A stretch of DNA of 64,000 bases from VFZS01 sp964353255 (GTDB taxonomy: Bacteria; Acidobacteriota; Terriglobia; Bryobacterales; Bryobacteraceae), in NCBI GenBank assembly GCA_964353255.1, contig CAYGVJ010000003.1:1-64000 (forward strand), in the 5' to 3' direction. The notes under the pieces are model-generated. The model was not told the origin of the DNA. It made no database searches and worked only from the letters and a program-made list of their open reading frames with translations. Shown here piece by piece: positions 8,082-17,812 of this stretch. The translations under genes and the position numbers were made by a program. Position 1 is the stretch's first letter. Each line of letters starts with the position of its first letter.

Positions 8082-9188
8082 ATGCTCCGGCACCTGCTCT
8101 GCTTCGCCGCCGCGGTCGTTGGCCTCGGCCAGAACCCGGAGGGTTTCTTTCGCAGTGGCGGCGCCGACTTTCGAGGCACCGCGCCGGAACAGCGCCTCTA
8201 CTGGCAACCGCATATCGAGCACAGTCACCGTGGAATCCTGAAGGCCGCCGATCTCGCCAAAGGGAAAGCCGTCGCCACCGTTCTTGGATCCGGCGTTGCC
8301 GCCGAGATCCCCCTCGCCGAGCTGGCCCGCCGCTTTGACCGCCTGATCCTGGTGGACATGGACGGCCCCAGCATGCTGGAGAGCCTCGAGCAGGTGCCGC
8401 TGGAGCTCCGCCCCAAGGTCGAGCTCCGCGTCATGGACGTCACCTCGTTCGCCGCCGCGCTCATGGAACGCCTGGGCGAGGCCATCGGCGCCAGTTCCAC
8501 TGCCGAGGAAGCTTTTCGCCGCTACGATACCATCTTCAACGATCTCGCCCTCGGGAAGCCGGTGAACCTCCCGCCTTCCGACTTGGTCGTCTCCTCCCTG
8601 GTGCTCGCGGAGATTCCCCGCTACCCCTTTGCCTACGCCGACCGCCTGGTGCGCCGGCGCTTCAACATCCCGCTGGAAGCCTGGGAGGGGTCCGACCAAG
8701 CCTTCCGGAAACTCGTGTCCCTCTCCATCGAAGACCACCTGCGGCTGCTGGCCTCACTCTCTCGCGCCGGCGGAGCCGTATACTACGGCGACACCGTCTC
8801 GCGCGGTCCAGCCTATCACCGGCTGTCGCCGGAGACCCGCGCCGAGGTCGAAACCGCCGTCCTGGCCGATTTCCGGCGCCTCGGGCTGGCCGAATCCGCG
8901 AATCAGATCGCTGCCGCCGTCGGCCGCCTCTGCGAGGCCCAGCATCCCATCAAGGCCGAGATCGCGGCCTACGAACGGCTCCTCACTGCCTACCGCCAGG
9001 CCGGCGACAGCGCCTTCGAGCCCCTGCTGCCCATCGTGAAAGTACAGCAGCAATTCGAGCAGCGCGGGTTCTCCGTGCAAGGCGCGGGCGAGTCCTGGTG
9101 GTGGCTCTCGTACCCCTGCGCTATCGCTCAAGGCTCTGGCGCCTTCTACGTCAACAGTTGGATTCTGAGTCGTGGGCCCATCCGATAG
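8082..9188 (+). CDS. SAM-dependent methyltransferase-like Rossmann protein
   Basis: The frame is open from 7095, but the protein begins sensibly at the ATG at 8082 (368 aa), since upstream it overlaps the antisense FGE-like gene. Around residues 65-90 a glycine-rich loop and acidic strand end (VATVLGSGVAAEIPLAEL, then DRLILVDMDGPSM) match class I methyltransferase motifs I and II. SDLVVSSLVLAEIP resembles motif IV. The extreme N-terminus (RHLLCFAAAVVGLGQ) looks like a short signal or anchor, which is odd for such a fold, so the start could be later. No substrate can be assigned. It is monocistronic: the next gene has its own promoter. Confidence 0.6.
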   Translation: MLRHLLCFAAAVVGLGQNPEGFFRSGGADFRGTAPEQRLYWQPHIEHSHRGILKAADLAKGKAVATVLGSGVAAEIPLAELARRFDRLILVDMDGPSMLESLEQVPLELRPKVELRVMDVTSFAAALMERLGEAIGASSTAEEAFRRYDTIFNDLALGKPVNLPPSDLVVSSLVLAEIPRYPFAYADRLVRRRFNIPLEAWEGSDQAFRKLVSLSIEDHLRLLASLSRAGGAVYYGDTVSRGPAYHRLSPETRAEVETAVLADFRRLGLAESANQIAAAVGRLCEAQHPIKAEIAAYERLLTAYRQAGDSAFEPLLPIVKVQQQFEQRGFSVQGAGESWWWLSYPCAIAQGSGAFYVNSWILSRGPIR

Positions 9189-9222
9189 CGGCATGGATGC
9201 CCGCGCCCGCCTCCGTCAGCCC

Positions 9223-9248
9223 TCTTGAGCGGTCACTATAGCGGTACA
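9223..9248. repeat. 26-bp regulatory repeat, copy 2
   Basis: This is the second copy of the 6924-6949 element (25/26 identical), with the core AGCGGTCACTATAGCGGTAC. It ends 19 bp before the TTGACA box at 9268, the same distance as copy 1 but in the opposite orientation relative to its promoter. Confidence 0.65.
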
Positions 9249-9267
9249 CCCGCCGCCCAGTTTCTCC

Positions 9268-9297
9268 TTGACAGGCGCGTGCTTCTCAGTGAAGAAT
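9268..9297 (+). promoter_or_regulatory. Promoter of the 9423 receptor gene
   Basis: TTGACA at 9268-9273 is followed after 18 bases by AAGAAT at 9292-9297, a weak -10. A weak -10 with a strong -35 would fit dependence on an activator bound at the 26-bp repeat immediately upstream. The leader to the start codon is about 120 bases. Confidence 0.6.
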
Positions 9298-9422
9298 TAA
9301 GGGGAAACGGAGTCCTCGGCCAGAGGGAATGGTTTGGCCGCCCGAATGAAGGACATCGTTCGGGAGCTGGCCTTCAGCCACGAACCGCGGATGCCGTACG
9401 TCAGTGAGGAGGTCAAGCATAC

Positions 9423-12400
9423 ATGTTGTCGGCAAGAACTCGAACCCCAGCTTTGCTCATCCTGGGAATACTGCTGGCCTCGAGCCAGATGCTATGGGCC
9501 CAGATCGGCACGGGGCAGGTGAGCGGCACCGTGACCGACCCGCAAGGCGCGTCTGTTCCCGCCGCCACAGTGAAGCTCGTTAACCAGGCAACCAACATCC
9601 CCGTTCAGGTGACGACGAACCAGAGCGGGTCCTTCGTGTTCACCAGTGTCAGGCCCGGAAGCTATACCCTCTCGATTGAGATGCAGGGCTTCCGCACCGC
9701 GCAACTGCCTGCCTTCGATGTGGCGGTCAACCAGACAGTCACCCGGAACGTGACGCTCACCTTGGGCAACATCACAGAGACGGTGAACGTGACCGCGGAG
9801 GCCGAGATGCTTCAGCAGGCTTCGGCGGAGCTGGGCGCCGTCATTCAGCAGAGAGCCGTGGCCAGCCTGCCCCTGAACGGCAGGAACTTCACGCAATTGC
9901 TGAACCTCATGCCGGGCGCCAGCCCCGTCCAGACCGCGCAGTCGTCCAGCATCGGGACCGGGGACGGCAATGCCACGGGCATTCCGGGGAGTTCTGTCGC
10001 CGTTCACCCGTCTATGAACGGCCAATTTGGCCGTTCGATGGTCTACTACATTGACGGCATTATCAACACCGACTTCCGGGTGCAGACTTATGCCCAGTTG
10101 CCGAACATCGACTTGATTGACGAGTTCAAGGTCCAGTCTCACAACGACAAAGTCGAGTTCGGCGGCGTCACCGGCGGGGTGGTCAACCTGGTGTCGAAAT
10201 CGGGGGGCAATGCTTTCCACGGTTCGGTTTTCGAGTTTGTGCGCAACGAGGCCTTCGACGCCCGCAACCCGTTTACCGACGCTACGCGGACGGCCCCGCC
10301 GGCCTACCGGCAGAATCAGTTCGGGGCCAGCGCCACGGGGCCTATTGTTCGCAACAAGACGTTCTTTTCGGGCGGATACGATGGCTGGCGTTTCGTCCGG
10401 TACACCACCAACCGGAGCTACGTCCCGACACCCGCAGAGCTGTCGGGCGACTTCTCGAACTCGCAGATCAAACGCAACATCTTCAACCCCCTCAGCACGC
10501 GTCTGGTCTCCGGCAAGTACGTCCGAGATCAGTTCCCGGGCAATGCCATTCCATCCAGCCTGATCCAGCCGATGGTTAAGAACTTCATCACAACGTATGG
10601 TCTGGCACCGACGCCCGGCTATGTGGACCCGGTCTACAACTACTATTTCATCGGCCAAACGAAAGACGTATCAGACAACTGGTCGCTTAAGCTGGATCAC
10701 CACCTCCGTCAGTCGGACAGCGGGTTTTTCCGGTTCAGCCAGATGATCCAGGACAACATGGGGGTCTCCGAGAAGAGCACCAGCTACAACCATCTGACGG
10801 CCCGAAGCTACGGCGGAGGCTGGGTGCACGTCTTCCGCCCCACCCTGGTTCTGGACGTCCGGGGCGGCACTTCCGGGCGGGAGTTCGACCCTGCCGGGTA
10901 CACAAAGTTCGGGGTCGGGCTGCAACCGATGAAAGACCTCGGCTACGGGGACATCGACCGTTTCCAGGGCCTGAGCCTCAGCCTGCAATCCCCTTGGGCG
11001 GGCGTAGGCGTCGGCGGCCCCCCAATTCGCAACAATCCGACCTGGAATGTCGGCATCCACCTGAGCTGGCTCCGTGGTAAGCACAATCTGAAGACCGGCT
11101 TCCAGTGGATCAGCCTCGAGCGGCTACAGATCAGTCAGGGGCAAACCTACTATTTCTATGACGAGCTGACCGGCGATCCCCAGGCCCCCGGCACCACCGG
11201 CGCGTCGCTGGCTTCCGCCCTGCTGGGCCTGCCGTCAAGGTTTGATGGCACGCTGCCGGAAATTGGCAAGGTCGGTTTCTCGATGGCGACGTGGTCGGCG
11301 TATTTCCAGGACGAATGGAAAGTGTCGCCCAAGCTGACCATAAACGCCGGAGTCCGCTTTGACTACAGCACGCGCCCGACCAGGAACCAAATCGGGCCCA
11401 TGGCGGGCATAGACCTGGCCACGGGGACTTGGTTGATTGGGGCCGAGACGATGCCTCCGGCGTGCAATCAGGCCAAGCAGGCGCCGTGTATTCCGGGCAA
11501 CGGTCTCCAGGACGTGCCTTACGGGGACAAGATCAAGTTGGCGGACACTCCGATGTTCATACCCGTCCCCACCTGGGACAACTGGGGCCCGCGCGCGAGC
11601 GTGGCCTGGCGGGCGACCCCCAATACCGTTGTGCGGGCCGGCTACGGCCTGAGCTGGGATGCGCTGTCGGCGAAGACGCAATTCCCGCAACACAACCTGG
11701 AGTGGCGGTGGCCCTCGACTCAGGGCTTTTCGGGGGTGGCCAACGTCACTGGCGACGCGCCGAAGTACATTAAAGACTTCCAGGGCCAATTCCCCGGCGT
11801 CTTGCCGGACGCAGCGGGCCCCTGGAACGCCACCGGCTGGATGAACGACCCCCAGCGAAAAGACGGCTACGCCAACCAGTGGAACGTGGAGATCCAACAC
11901 CAGTTCACCCAGAGTACGATGCTGTCGGTCGCCTATGTGGGCAGCTACAACGGACGGCTGGACCGCACGGGTCTGGGCAACATAGCGCGGACGCCGGGAG
12001 CAGGGACACCGGCCGAGGTGAACGCCCGCCGGCCGGTCCCCTGGATGGGCGGCGTTTTCCGGTACAGCACCAGCACCGGCAGCACTTACTACAACGGCTT
12101 GCAGATCAAAGCCGAGCGGCGCTTCGCCAACGGGCTCCAGTCCCTGCTGTCCTACACTTGGTCGCGATCCATTGGCAACACCAGCGGTTGGTTCAATGCG
12201 GAGGAGGGGTCCGGCGGCGGGTGTCAGAACTTCTGGGACCTCAAGACCTGCCGGGGCGTTTCTGGGTTTGACGTTCCGCATTTCACCTCCTGGAGCACCT
12301 TTTACGAGCTTCCCGCAGGCCGCGGCAAGCGGTGGCTGGCGAGCGGTCCGGCGTCCTGGATTCTGGGCAACTGGCGGTTAACCTGGGTCTTGACGGCGCG

Positions 12401-12812
12401 CTCTGGTCAGGCGTACGACCTCAACGTAAACGGGGACATCGCCAATGTCGAAGGAGCCTCCACCGTCAGCTACGGGCGGCCGAACGTGGTTGGAGACTGG
12501 AGGGTGGCACAGCCGAGTGAAGCGATGTACTTCAACCCGGCCGCGTTTGCCATCCCGCGTTTTGAGTTCGGCAATCTGGGGAGGAACGCGATGAGGGGCG
12601 AGCCCGTGGTCGGCTTCGATGCCTCGGTGCTCAAGTCCATTCCGTTCCAGGAATCCAAGGAAATCCAGTTGCGCTTCGAGTCGTTCAATACCTTCAACAT
12701 CATGATTTGGGCGCTCCCCGGAAGGACGATCGGCACGGCGGCCGCGGGCCGAATCACCTCGGTTACGACAACCCCGAGGCAGTTGCAGTTCGGGATGAGG
12801 TTCAGCTTCTGA
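9423..12812 (+). CDS. TonB-dependent receptor, Oar-like
   Basis: This 1,129-aa outer-membrane receptor starts at an ATG preceded by GAGGAGGT. Its parts are a signal peptide (LILGILLASSQMLWAQ), a carboxypeptidase-regulatory-like domain (GQVSGTVTDPQGASVPAAT), a plug with LPLNGRNFTQLLNLMPG and EFGGVTGGVVNLVSKSGG, a beta-barrel, and a terminal aromatic (LQFGMRFSF). It differs from the 6697 receptor in the extracellular loops but shares its upstream repeat. It heads a probable operon with the GH101/129-like gene (12889) and the GH29-like gene (14940), so it likely imports the glycan those enzymes release. Confidence 0.92.
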   Translation: MLSARTRTPALLILGILLASSQMLWAQIGTGQVSGTVTDPQGASVPAATVKLVNQATNIPVQVTTNQSGSFVFTSVRPGSYTLSIEMQGFRTAQLPAFDVAVNQTVTRNVTLTLGNITETVNVTAEAEMLQQASAELGAVIQQRAVASLPLNGRNFTQLLNLMPGASPVQTAQSSSIGTGDGNATGIPGSSVAVHPSMNGQFGRSMVYYIDGIINTDFRVQTYAQLPNIDLIDEFKVQSHNDKVEFGGVTGGVVNLVSKSGGNAFHGSVFEFVRNEAFDARNPFTDATRTAPPAYRQNQFGASATGPIVRNKTFFSGGYDGWRFVRYTTNRSYVPTPAELSGDFSNSQIKRNIFNPLSTRLVSGKYVRDQFPGNAIPSSLIQPMVKNFITTYGLAPTPGYVDPVYNYYFIGQTKDVSDNWSLKLDHHLRQSDSGFFRFSQMIQDNMGVSEKSTSYNHLTARSYGGGWVHVFRPTLVLDVRGGTSGREFDPAGYTKFGVGLQPMKDLGYGDIDRFQGLSLSLQSPWAGVGVGGPPIRNNPTWNVGIHLSWLRGKHNLKTGFQWISLERLQISQGQTYYFYDELTGDPQAPGTTGASLASALLGLPSRFDGTLPEIGKVGFSMATWSAYFQDEWKVSPKLTINAGVRFDYSTRPTRNQIGPMAGIDLATGTWLIGAETMPPACNQAKQAPCIPGNGLQDVPYGDKIKLADTPMFIPVPTWDNWGPRASVAWRATPNTVVRAGYGLSWDALSAKTQFPQHNLEWRWPSTQGFSGVANVTGDAPKYIKDFQGQFPGVLPDAAGPWNATGWMNDPQRKDGYANQWNVEIQHQFTQSTMLSVAYVGSYNGRLDRTGLGNIARTPGAGTPAEVNARRPVPWMGGVFRYSTSTGSTYYNGLQIKAERRFANGLQSLLSYTWSRSIGNTSGWFNAEEGSGGGCQNFWDLKTCRGVSGFDVPHFTSWSTFYELPAGRGKRWLASGPASWILGNWRLTWVLTARSGQAYDLNVNGDIANVEGASTVSYGRPNVVGDWRVAQPSEAMYFNPAAFAIPRFEFGNLGRNAMRGEPVVGFDASVLKSIPFQESKEIQLRFESFNTFNIMIWALPGRTIGTAAAGRITSVTTTPRQLQFGMRFSF

Positions 12813-12824
12813 AAACTACGCACT

Positions 12825-12859
12825 GCGGAGCCGGGTAACATGCAGCGCCCCGGCTCCGC
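12825..12859 (+). terminator. Hairpin between receptor and GH101/129-like gene
   Basis: A perfect 11-bp stem (GCGGAGCCGGG with CCCGGCTCCGC) and a 13-base loop lie just after the receptor stop, with no T-run. It occupies the same place as the hairpins after the receptors at 3236 and 35294, suggesting partial termination or 3'-end protection within an operon. Confidence 0.5.
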
Positions 12860-12888
12860 CTTCATGCCATCTGGGAGGTAGGAATCTA

Positions 12889-14943
12889 ATGCAAACATTG
12901 CGGATTTTCGCGTGTGCCATCTTCGGTTTCTGGCTGGTTCCAGCGGGTCTGCTCGCCCAGCAGCAACCCCCGCCGGCCACCCGGGCGGAACGGGGAGCGC
13001 CGGTAGTGGACGTGACGCAGTCGGCGGGCGCCTGGGTGATCTCAGGCCAGAAGAACCGAGTCACGCTCAACCCGTCCGATCTTGCCATCCAGGTGCAGGC
13101 CGGCCCCGTCACCTGGAGGCTGGCGCCGTCGTTGAAGGACGACATGCTGGTCAAGTCCCGCGGCGAGGAGTTCTACGTGCGGCTGCGAGACGCGGGAAGC
13201 ATTCAGATCGAGCCGTACGACACGGGCTTCAAGACGGGCGTGAAGATCTCGCTCCAGAAGTTCCTCCACCACGGCCAACTGAAGGGAGGCGTGCCGCTGG
13301 ATCTGCGGCTGTACCTGACCGTATGCCTGGAAGGGCCGGAGGAAGAGCTGGTCTTCGACATCAGCGCGGCGGAGGGCGAGGCGGTCCTCCGGCAACTGGA
13401 TTGGCCCAAGGAGCTGGACGCCAAAGAGGTCTTTGACCTCACCGTCTTGAGCAATCGCTGGGGCACCTTGCTGCCGCGCGACTGGCCCAAGGAATACAAT
13501 CCGATTCGGGCTATGACCAAGGAAGGGACGGTGGACCCCAAGGATGTCAGCGTCGTCGAGAGCAACCTCATCGAGTGCTGGTCGATGTCCTGGTGGGGGT
13601 TTCAGAAGGGCGCCTCCGCCATGATGATGATCGTCGAAACGCCCGACGACGCGGGCTACAAACTCCAGCATCCGGCGGGCGGCCCGACCGTCATGGGCGC
13701 CCGGTGGAGAGCCACGCTGGGCAGGTTCGGATATCCCCGCACCGCCAGGATGAGCTTCTTCACGAAGGGGAGCTACGTCACCATGGCCAAGCGGTACCGG
13801 CGGCACGTGATGGACCTCGGCCAATTCGTCTCACTGAAAGAAAAGATCGCGCGAGAGCCTCTGGTAAAGGAGTTGATTGGAACGCCGCACACGCGGTTGC
13901 ATATACTGACCAACTACCGGGAGGGCGGTTTCAGGTACGACCCAAAAAACAAAGAAAGAAACTTCCGTGTGGTCACGTTCGACCAGCAGGCCGAACAGTT
14001 GCGGAAACTGAAGGCGCGGGGAATCGACCGGTTGTACGTCTGCCTGGCCGCATGGCCGTACCGCGGGTATGACCGCCAGCACCCCGACGAGCTGCCGCCG
14101 GCGCCGGAGGGCGGGGGCTGGGAAGGCATGAAGCGCTTTGGCGAGACGCTGCGGGAGCTCAACTACCTGTTTGTGCTGCACGACCAGTACCGCGACTACT
14201 ACACGGACGCTCCTTCCTACCACGAGCAGTTCGCCATTCACGAAGAGGATATGGTCCGGCCGCCGCGCATATTCCCGGGATCGCGGTTCGGGCAGACGAA
14301 GTCCGGGTACGTTCCGTTTATGGATCACTGGGACGGGGGCCTCATGACTTACTTGACCCCGAGCCTCCAGCTCGGGCACCTGGTGAAGAACTACCGGCTC
14401 ATGCTCCAGCGCGGCGTAAAGCCGCAGGGCGCCTACCTGGACGTCTTCGGCTACATTCCACCGGATGAGGACTTCAACCCCGAGCATCCAGCCACCCGGG
14501 CTGACAGCATGCGGGCCCGCGCGGCGTCCTTCCGGTGGGTGCGTAACAACCTGGGCCTGGTGGGGACGGAGGCGGCGGCCGACTGGGTGGTGCCCTACGT
14601 GGACTTCGGCTCCGGCAACCCGGGGCGGGGCACGGCCATTCCGGTGCCGCTCTACCAACTGGTCTACCATGACGCGATCGTGATCCCGGCCGGGGGACCG
14701 GCGGGCATGCTATACGGCGGGGTGCCGTCGGTAGGGGGTCGGGGAGGAGAGATCACTGATGAAAGCCTGGCCGCGGTGCGACGGGCGGCCAACCTGCACG
14801 CCAGGATCGGGTTGCTGGAAATGACCAACCACGAGTTCCTCGACAAAAACTATCGCAAAGAGCGCACCACCTTTGCCGATGGAACCACAGTGACTGTCGA
14901 TTTTGACGCCGGCACCGTGGAGATCAAGCCGGAGGTGAAATGA
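12889..14943 (+). CDS. Exported GH101/GH129-like putative glycoside hydrolase
   Basis: This 684-aa protein has a signal peptide (IFACAIFGFWLVPAGLLAQ) and an N-terminal beta-sandwich (about residues 40-330) that precedes a likely TIM barrel. In the barrel, GAYLDVFGYIPPDEDF puts Asp at residue 518, and VGTEAAADW puts Glu at residue 561. In GH101 and related GH129 alpha-N-acetylgalactosaminidases the nucleophile Asp and acid/base Glu occupy similar contexts. The overall match is weak enough that it may belong to an uncharacterised DUF5696-like relative. GGGAGG lies upstream of the ATG. Its last codons overlap the start of the next gene in an ATGA arrangement, so the two are translationally coupled. 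Confidence 0.55.
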   Translation: MQTLRIFACAIFGFWLVPAGLLAQQQPPPATRAERGAPVVDVTQSAGAWVISGQKNRVTLNPSDLAIQVQAGPVTWRLAPSLKDDMLVKSRGEEFYVRLRDAGSIQIEPYDTGFKTGVKISLQKFLHHGQLKGGVPLDLRLYLTVCLEGPEEELVFDISAAEGEAVLRQLDWPKELDAKEVFDLTVLSNRWGTLLPRDWPKEYNPIRAMTKEGTVDPKDVSVVESNLIECWSMSWWGFQKGASAMMMIVETPDDAGYKLQHPAGGPTVMGARWRATLGRFGYPRTARMSFFTKGSYVTMAKRYRRHVMDLGQFVSLKEKIAREPLVKELIGTPHTRLHILTNYREGGFRYDPKNKERNFRVVTFDQQAEQLRKLKARGIDRLYVCLAAWPYRGYDRQHPDELPPAPEGGGWEGMKRFGETLRELNYLFVLHDQYRDYYTDAPSYHEQFAIHEEDMVRPPRIFPGSRFGQTKSGYVPFMDHWDGGLMTYLTPSLQLGHLVKNYRLMLQRGVKPQGAYLDVFGYIPPDEDFNPEHPATRADSMRARAASFRWVRNNLGLVGTEAAADWVVPYVDFGSGNPGRGTAIPVPLYQLVYHDAIVIPAGGPAGMLYGGVPSVGGRGGEITDESLAAVRRAANLHARIGLLEMTNHEFLDKNYRKERTTFADGTTVTVDFDAGTVEIKPEVK

Positions 14944-15920
14944 CCCGAGCCATGCTGCTTCTGTTGCTTCTCTGTTCGGTTTTGCCCGCCAGCGCGCAGG
15001 AGCGGGCGGCCTGGATGAAGCAGGCCCGCTGGGGCGTGATGACCCATTTCCTTGCTGAGTGGATCGCGCCGGAGGCGCACCGCAGCGTCGAGGCCTGGAA
15101 CCAGCTCATAGACAACTTCGACGCGGAGGGCCTGGCGAAGCAACTGGAGTCAGTGGGCGCGGGATACCATCTGCTGACCATCGGACAAAACTCCGGGTTC
15201 TACATCTCACCCAACGCGACTTACGACCGCCTGGTCGGCAACCAGCCCAGCAAGTGCTCCCGCCGGGACTTGGTGGCGGACGTCTCCGCAGGCCTCCAGA
15301 AGAGAGGGATCAAGCTGATGGTCTATCTGCCCTCGGGTGCTCCGGCTCGGGATTCCGTGGCGATCAAGGCCCTGGAGTGGAGAAACGGCCCCTATCCCAA
15401 TCGCGAGTTCCAGCTCAAATGGGAACAGGTGATCCGGGAGTGGTCTCAACGGTGGGGGAAGAAGATCGCCGGCTGGTGGTTCGACGGTTGCTACTTTCCC
15501 AACTCGATGTACCGTTCACCGGAACCGCCTAGTTTCGCCAGCCTGGCCGCCGCGGCGCGGGCCGGCAACCCGGCGAGCGTAGTGGCCTTCAACCCGGGCG
15601 TAGTGTACCGCATCATTTCGGTCAGCCCGTTCGAGGATTACACGGCCGGGGAGATCGATCAGCCTGACCGGCTGACGATCCGGCGCGCCTCGGAGGGGAA
15701 GGTGGATGGCGCTCAGATCCAGGTGCTGAGTTACTTGGGCAAGACGTGGGGCCAGGGTGATCCGCGCTTCTCCGTCGAGCAGATCATCACCTGGAGCCGC
15801 AACGTTACCGGGCAGGGAGGCGTCGTCACCTGGGACGTGCCGATTCAGCCGAGCGGATTGATCTCGCCGCCCTTCGTAGACCAGTTAACGGCCGTGGGCA
15901 AGGCGCTGGCCGGGAAGTGA
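14940..15920 (+). CDS. Exported short GH29-like (alpha-L-fucosidase fold) protein
   Basis: This 326-aa protein starts in a 4-base ATGA overlap with the gene before. After the signal peptide (MLLLLLLCSVLPASAQ) it shows the GH29 barrel pattern: WMKQARWGVMTHFLAEWI, GAGYHLLTIGQNSGFYISPN, and KKIAGWWFDGCYF, with the probable nucleophile Asp at about residue 182. It is much shorter than typical GH29 enzymes (450-600 aa) and lacks the C-terminal sandwich. A reduced or divergent specificity is likely. It ends only 7 bases from the convergent GH29 gene. Confidence 0.72.
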   Translation: MTRAMLLLLLLCSVLPASAQERAAWMKQARWGVMTHFLAEWIAPEAHRSVEAWNQLIDNFDAEGLAKQLESVGAGYHLLTIGQNSGFYISPNATYDRLVGNQPSKCSRRDLVADVSAGLQKRGIKLMVYLPSGAPARDSVAIKALEWRNGPYPNREFQLKWEQVIREWSQRWGKKIAGWWFDGCYFPNSMYRSPEPPSFASLAAAARAGNPASVVAFNPGVVYRIISVSPFEDYTAGEIDQPDRLTIRRASEGKVDGAQIQVLSYLGKTWGQGDPRFSVEQIITWSRNVTGQGGVVTWDVPIQPSGLISPPFVDQLTAVGKALAGK

Positions 15921-15927
15921 AGCCCGG

Positions 15928-17739
15928 TCAGCGCTTCACGGGCACCAACTGCACTTCGCGCAGTGTGAAGCCCATCTTCTTCTCGCTGCGGATGGACTCC
16001 GGCTGCACGCTGAGCTGCGCCAGCGCCGGCCCTTTCAGGGTCACCGTTCCGAGTTCCGTGTAGAGGTCGCGCCAGCGGGGGTTCCTGGCGTTCTTGCGCC
16101 ACTCTCCCTCGGTGACCAGGCCCTTGATCTCCTGGCCGGCGACGGCGACCCTCACCGTGTGGCCGCCTTCCCAGAGGTCGCCAACCTGGGGACCGCGCGA
16201 TTCGCTGGTGACCAGGACTACCTTGTAAGAACCCGGGCGATAGCAGCGGAAACTCCAGCTCAGCGTGTCCTGAGGGTTGAACCATCGCGTCGCGACACCG
16301 CGGTTGTCAATCGCCAGGGACGATTCCGAGGACGCTTTCCGGACCTCCGCGAAGATCGGCGAAAGAACGACGCGGCCATCGGGATGCTGCTTGAGCTGGG
16401 CATCCACCTGGGGCGCGCCGTCGATTTCGAGCGCAACCACGGAGACGTCCTTGTCCGGCGGGGTCTTCGGGAGACTGACCCGGAGCACGTCGAGTCCGGC
16501 TTTCAGGTCCGCCGTCTGTTTGAACTTGAGCGCGGTTGCCGGCTGGGCCAGCAGACGGGCGGCCTTGACCCTGTTCTTCAGCCCGTACAGGATGAAATCG
16601 TTCCCCGGCCATTCCACCAAGTGGAGGTAAAGCTTGCCGGGCTTCACGGTGATCGCGCCCCAGTCGAACTCATAGGGGAACGGGCTGGGAGCGGCGCCGT
16701 AGATCGCCTGGTTGTTGACTTTCATCCAGCGGCCGACCTCCAGCAGGCGCTCGACGCTCGGCTGGGGGATCACCCCCTCGGCCGTCGGCCCGACGTTCAG
16801 CAGGTAGTTGCCGTTCTTGCTGACCACATCGACCAGTTGCCGGATCAGCGTCTGCGTTGACTTCCAGTTGTGATCGTCCTTCTTGAAGCCCCAGGTGTCG
16901 TTGAGGGTGACGGGCGTCTCCCAGTCGTAGTCCAGCACCTTGGCGGGGATCTGGTTGTCGCCCATGCTGCGATAATCGCCGACGTCGTGGCCGACGCGCC
17001 CGCTGACCAGGCAGGCGGGCTGAAGGGAGTGCACCAGATTGGCGATGTCCTGGCTCTGCTCCTTGCTGATGCGCATGGGCGTGTCGAACCAGATCAGCCC
17101 GATCGGGCCGTATTGCGTCAGGATTTCGCGCACTTGAGGTTTGGCCAGGTTGTTGAAGTACTCGGCGAAGTCCTTCTTACTCTCGTCGTAGTCCCAGGAA
17201 TTGCCGACCCCGTTGGGGTGATGCCAATCCTGGGCCTGCGAGTAGTAGAAGCAGAGCCGGAGGCCGTGCCGGCGGCAGGCTTCGGCCAGTTCCGCCAGGG
17301 GATCGCGCTGGAAGGGCGTCGCGTCCACGATGTTGTAGGGCGAGACCTTCGAGCGGTACATGGCGAAGCCGTCGTGATGCTTGGACGTGATGACGATGTA
17401 CTTTTGGCCGGCTTCCTTGGCCAGGCGGACCCACTCGTCGGCGTTGAACTTAACCGGATTGAACTCGCGCGCCAGGAGCTCGTATTCGCGGACCGGGATG
17501 CGCGCGCGGTTCATGATCCACTCCCCGATGCCGGGGATGAGCTTCCCCTTCCACTCGCCGGCGGGCACGGCATAGAGTCCCCAATGGATGAACATTCCAA
17601 AGCGCGCCTCGCGCCACCATTCCAGACGCTTCTCGCGCGCGGGGTCGCTGACCTGGGCAGGCAGGGGCAGAATGCAGAAGAACAGAAGCACGAAAACGCT
17701 GGCTGCGGCGCCAAGCCGCATCCGGGATCTTTCTGTCAC
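15928..17739 (-). CDS. Exported alpha-L-fucosidase, GH29
   Basis: The frame opens at 17811, but AAAGGAG lies 7 bases before a GTG at 17737-17739, giving a 603-aa protein with a signal peptide ending near LPLPAQ. GH29 landmarks are WWREARFGMFIHWGLYAVPAGEW, YIVITSKHHDGFAMYRSKVS and LTQYGPIGLIWFDTPM, with nucleophile Asp near residue 219. A C-terminal beta-sandwich region of about 230 residues follows the barrel. It would remove alpha-L-fucose from glycans outside the cytoplasm. It is transcribed divergently from the membrane glycosyltransferase at 17813 and is a close paralogue of the GH29 at 27483. Confidence 0.9.
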   Translation of the reverse strand: MTERSRMRLGAAASVFVLLFFCILPLPAQVSDPAREKRLEWWREARFGMFIHWGLYAVPAGEWKGKLIPGIGEWIMNRARIPVREYELLAREFNPVKFNADEWVRLAKEAGQKYIVITSKHHDGFAMYRSKVSPYNIVDATPFQRDPLAELAEACRRHGLRLCFYYSQAQDWHHPNGVGNSWDYDESKKDFAEYFNNLAKPQVREILTQYGPIGLIWFDTPMRISKEQSQDIANLVHSLQPACLVSGRVGHDVGDYRSMGDNQIPAKVLDYDWETPVTLNDTWGFKKDDHNWKSTQTLIRQLVDVVSKNGNYLLNVGPTAEGVIPQPSVERLLEVGRWMKVNNQAIYGAAPSPFPYEFDWGAITVKPGKLYLHLVEWPGNDFILYGLKNRVKAARLLAQPATALKFKQTADLKAGLDVLRVSLPKTPPDKDVSVVALEIDGAPQVDAQLKQHPDGRVVLSPIFAEVRKASSESSLAIDNRGVATRWFNPQDTLSWSFRCYRPGSYKVVLVTSESRGPQVGDLWEGGHTVRVAVAGQEIKGLVTEGEWRKNARNPRWRDLYTELGTVTLKGPALAQLSVQPESIRSEKKMGFTLREVQLVPVKR

Positions 17740-17812
17740 AGTCGGGCTCCTTTCCCGTGGCGCCGGACCGGGCCGGGCGCGCCACACAATCTTATCCGAA
17801 CTGCCACACACT

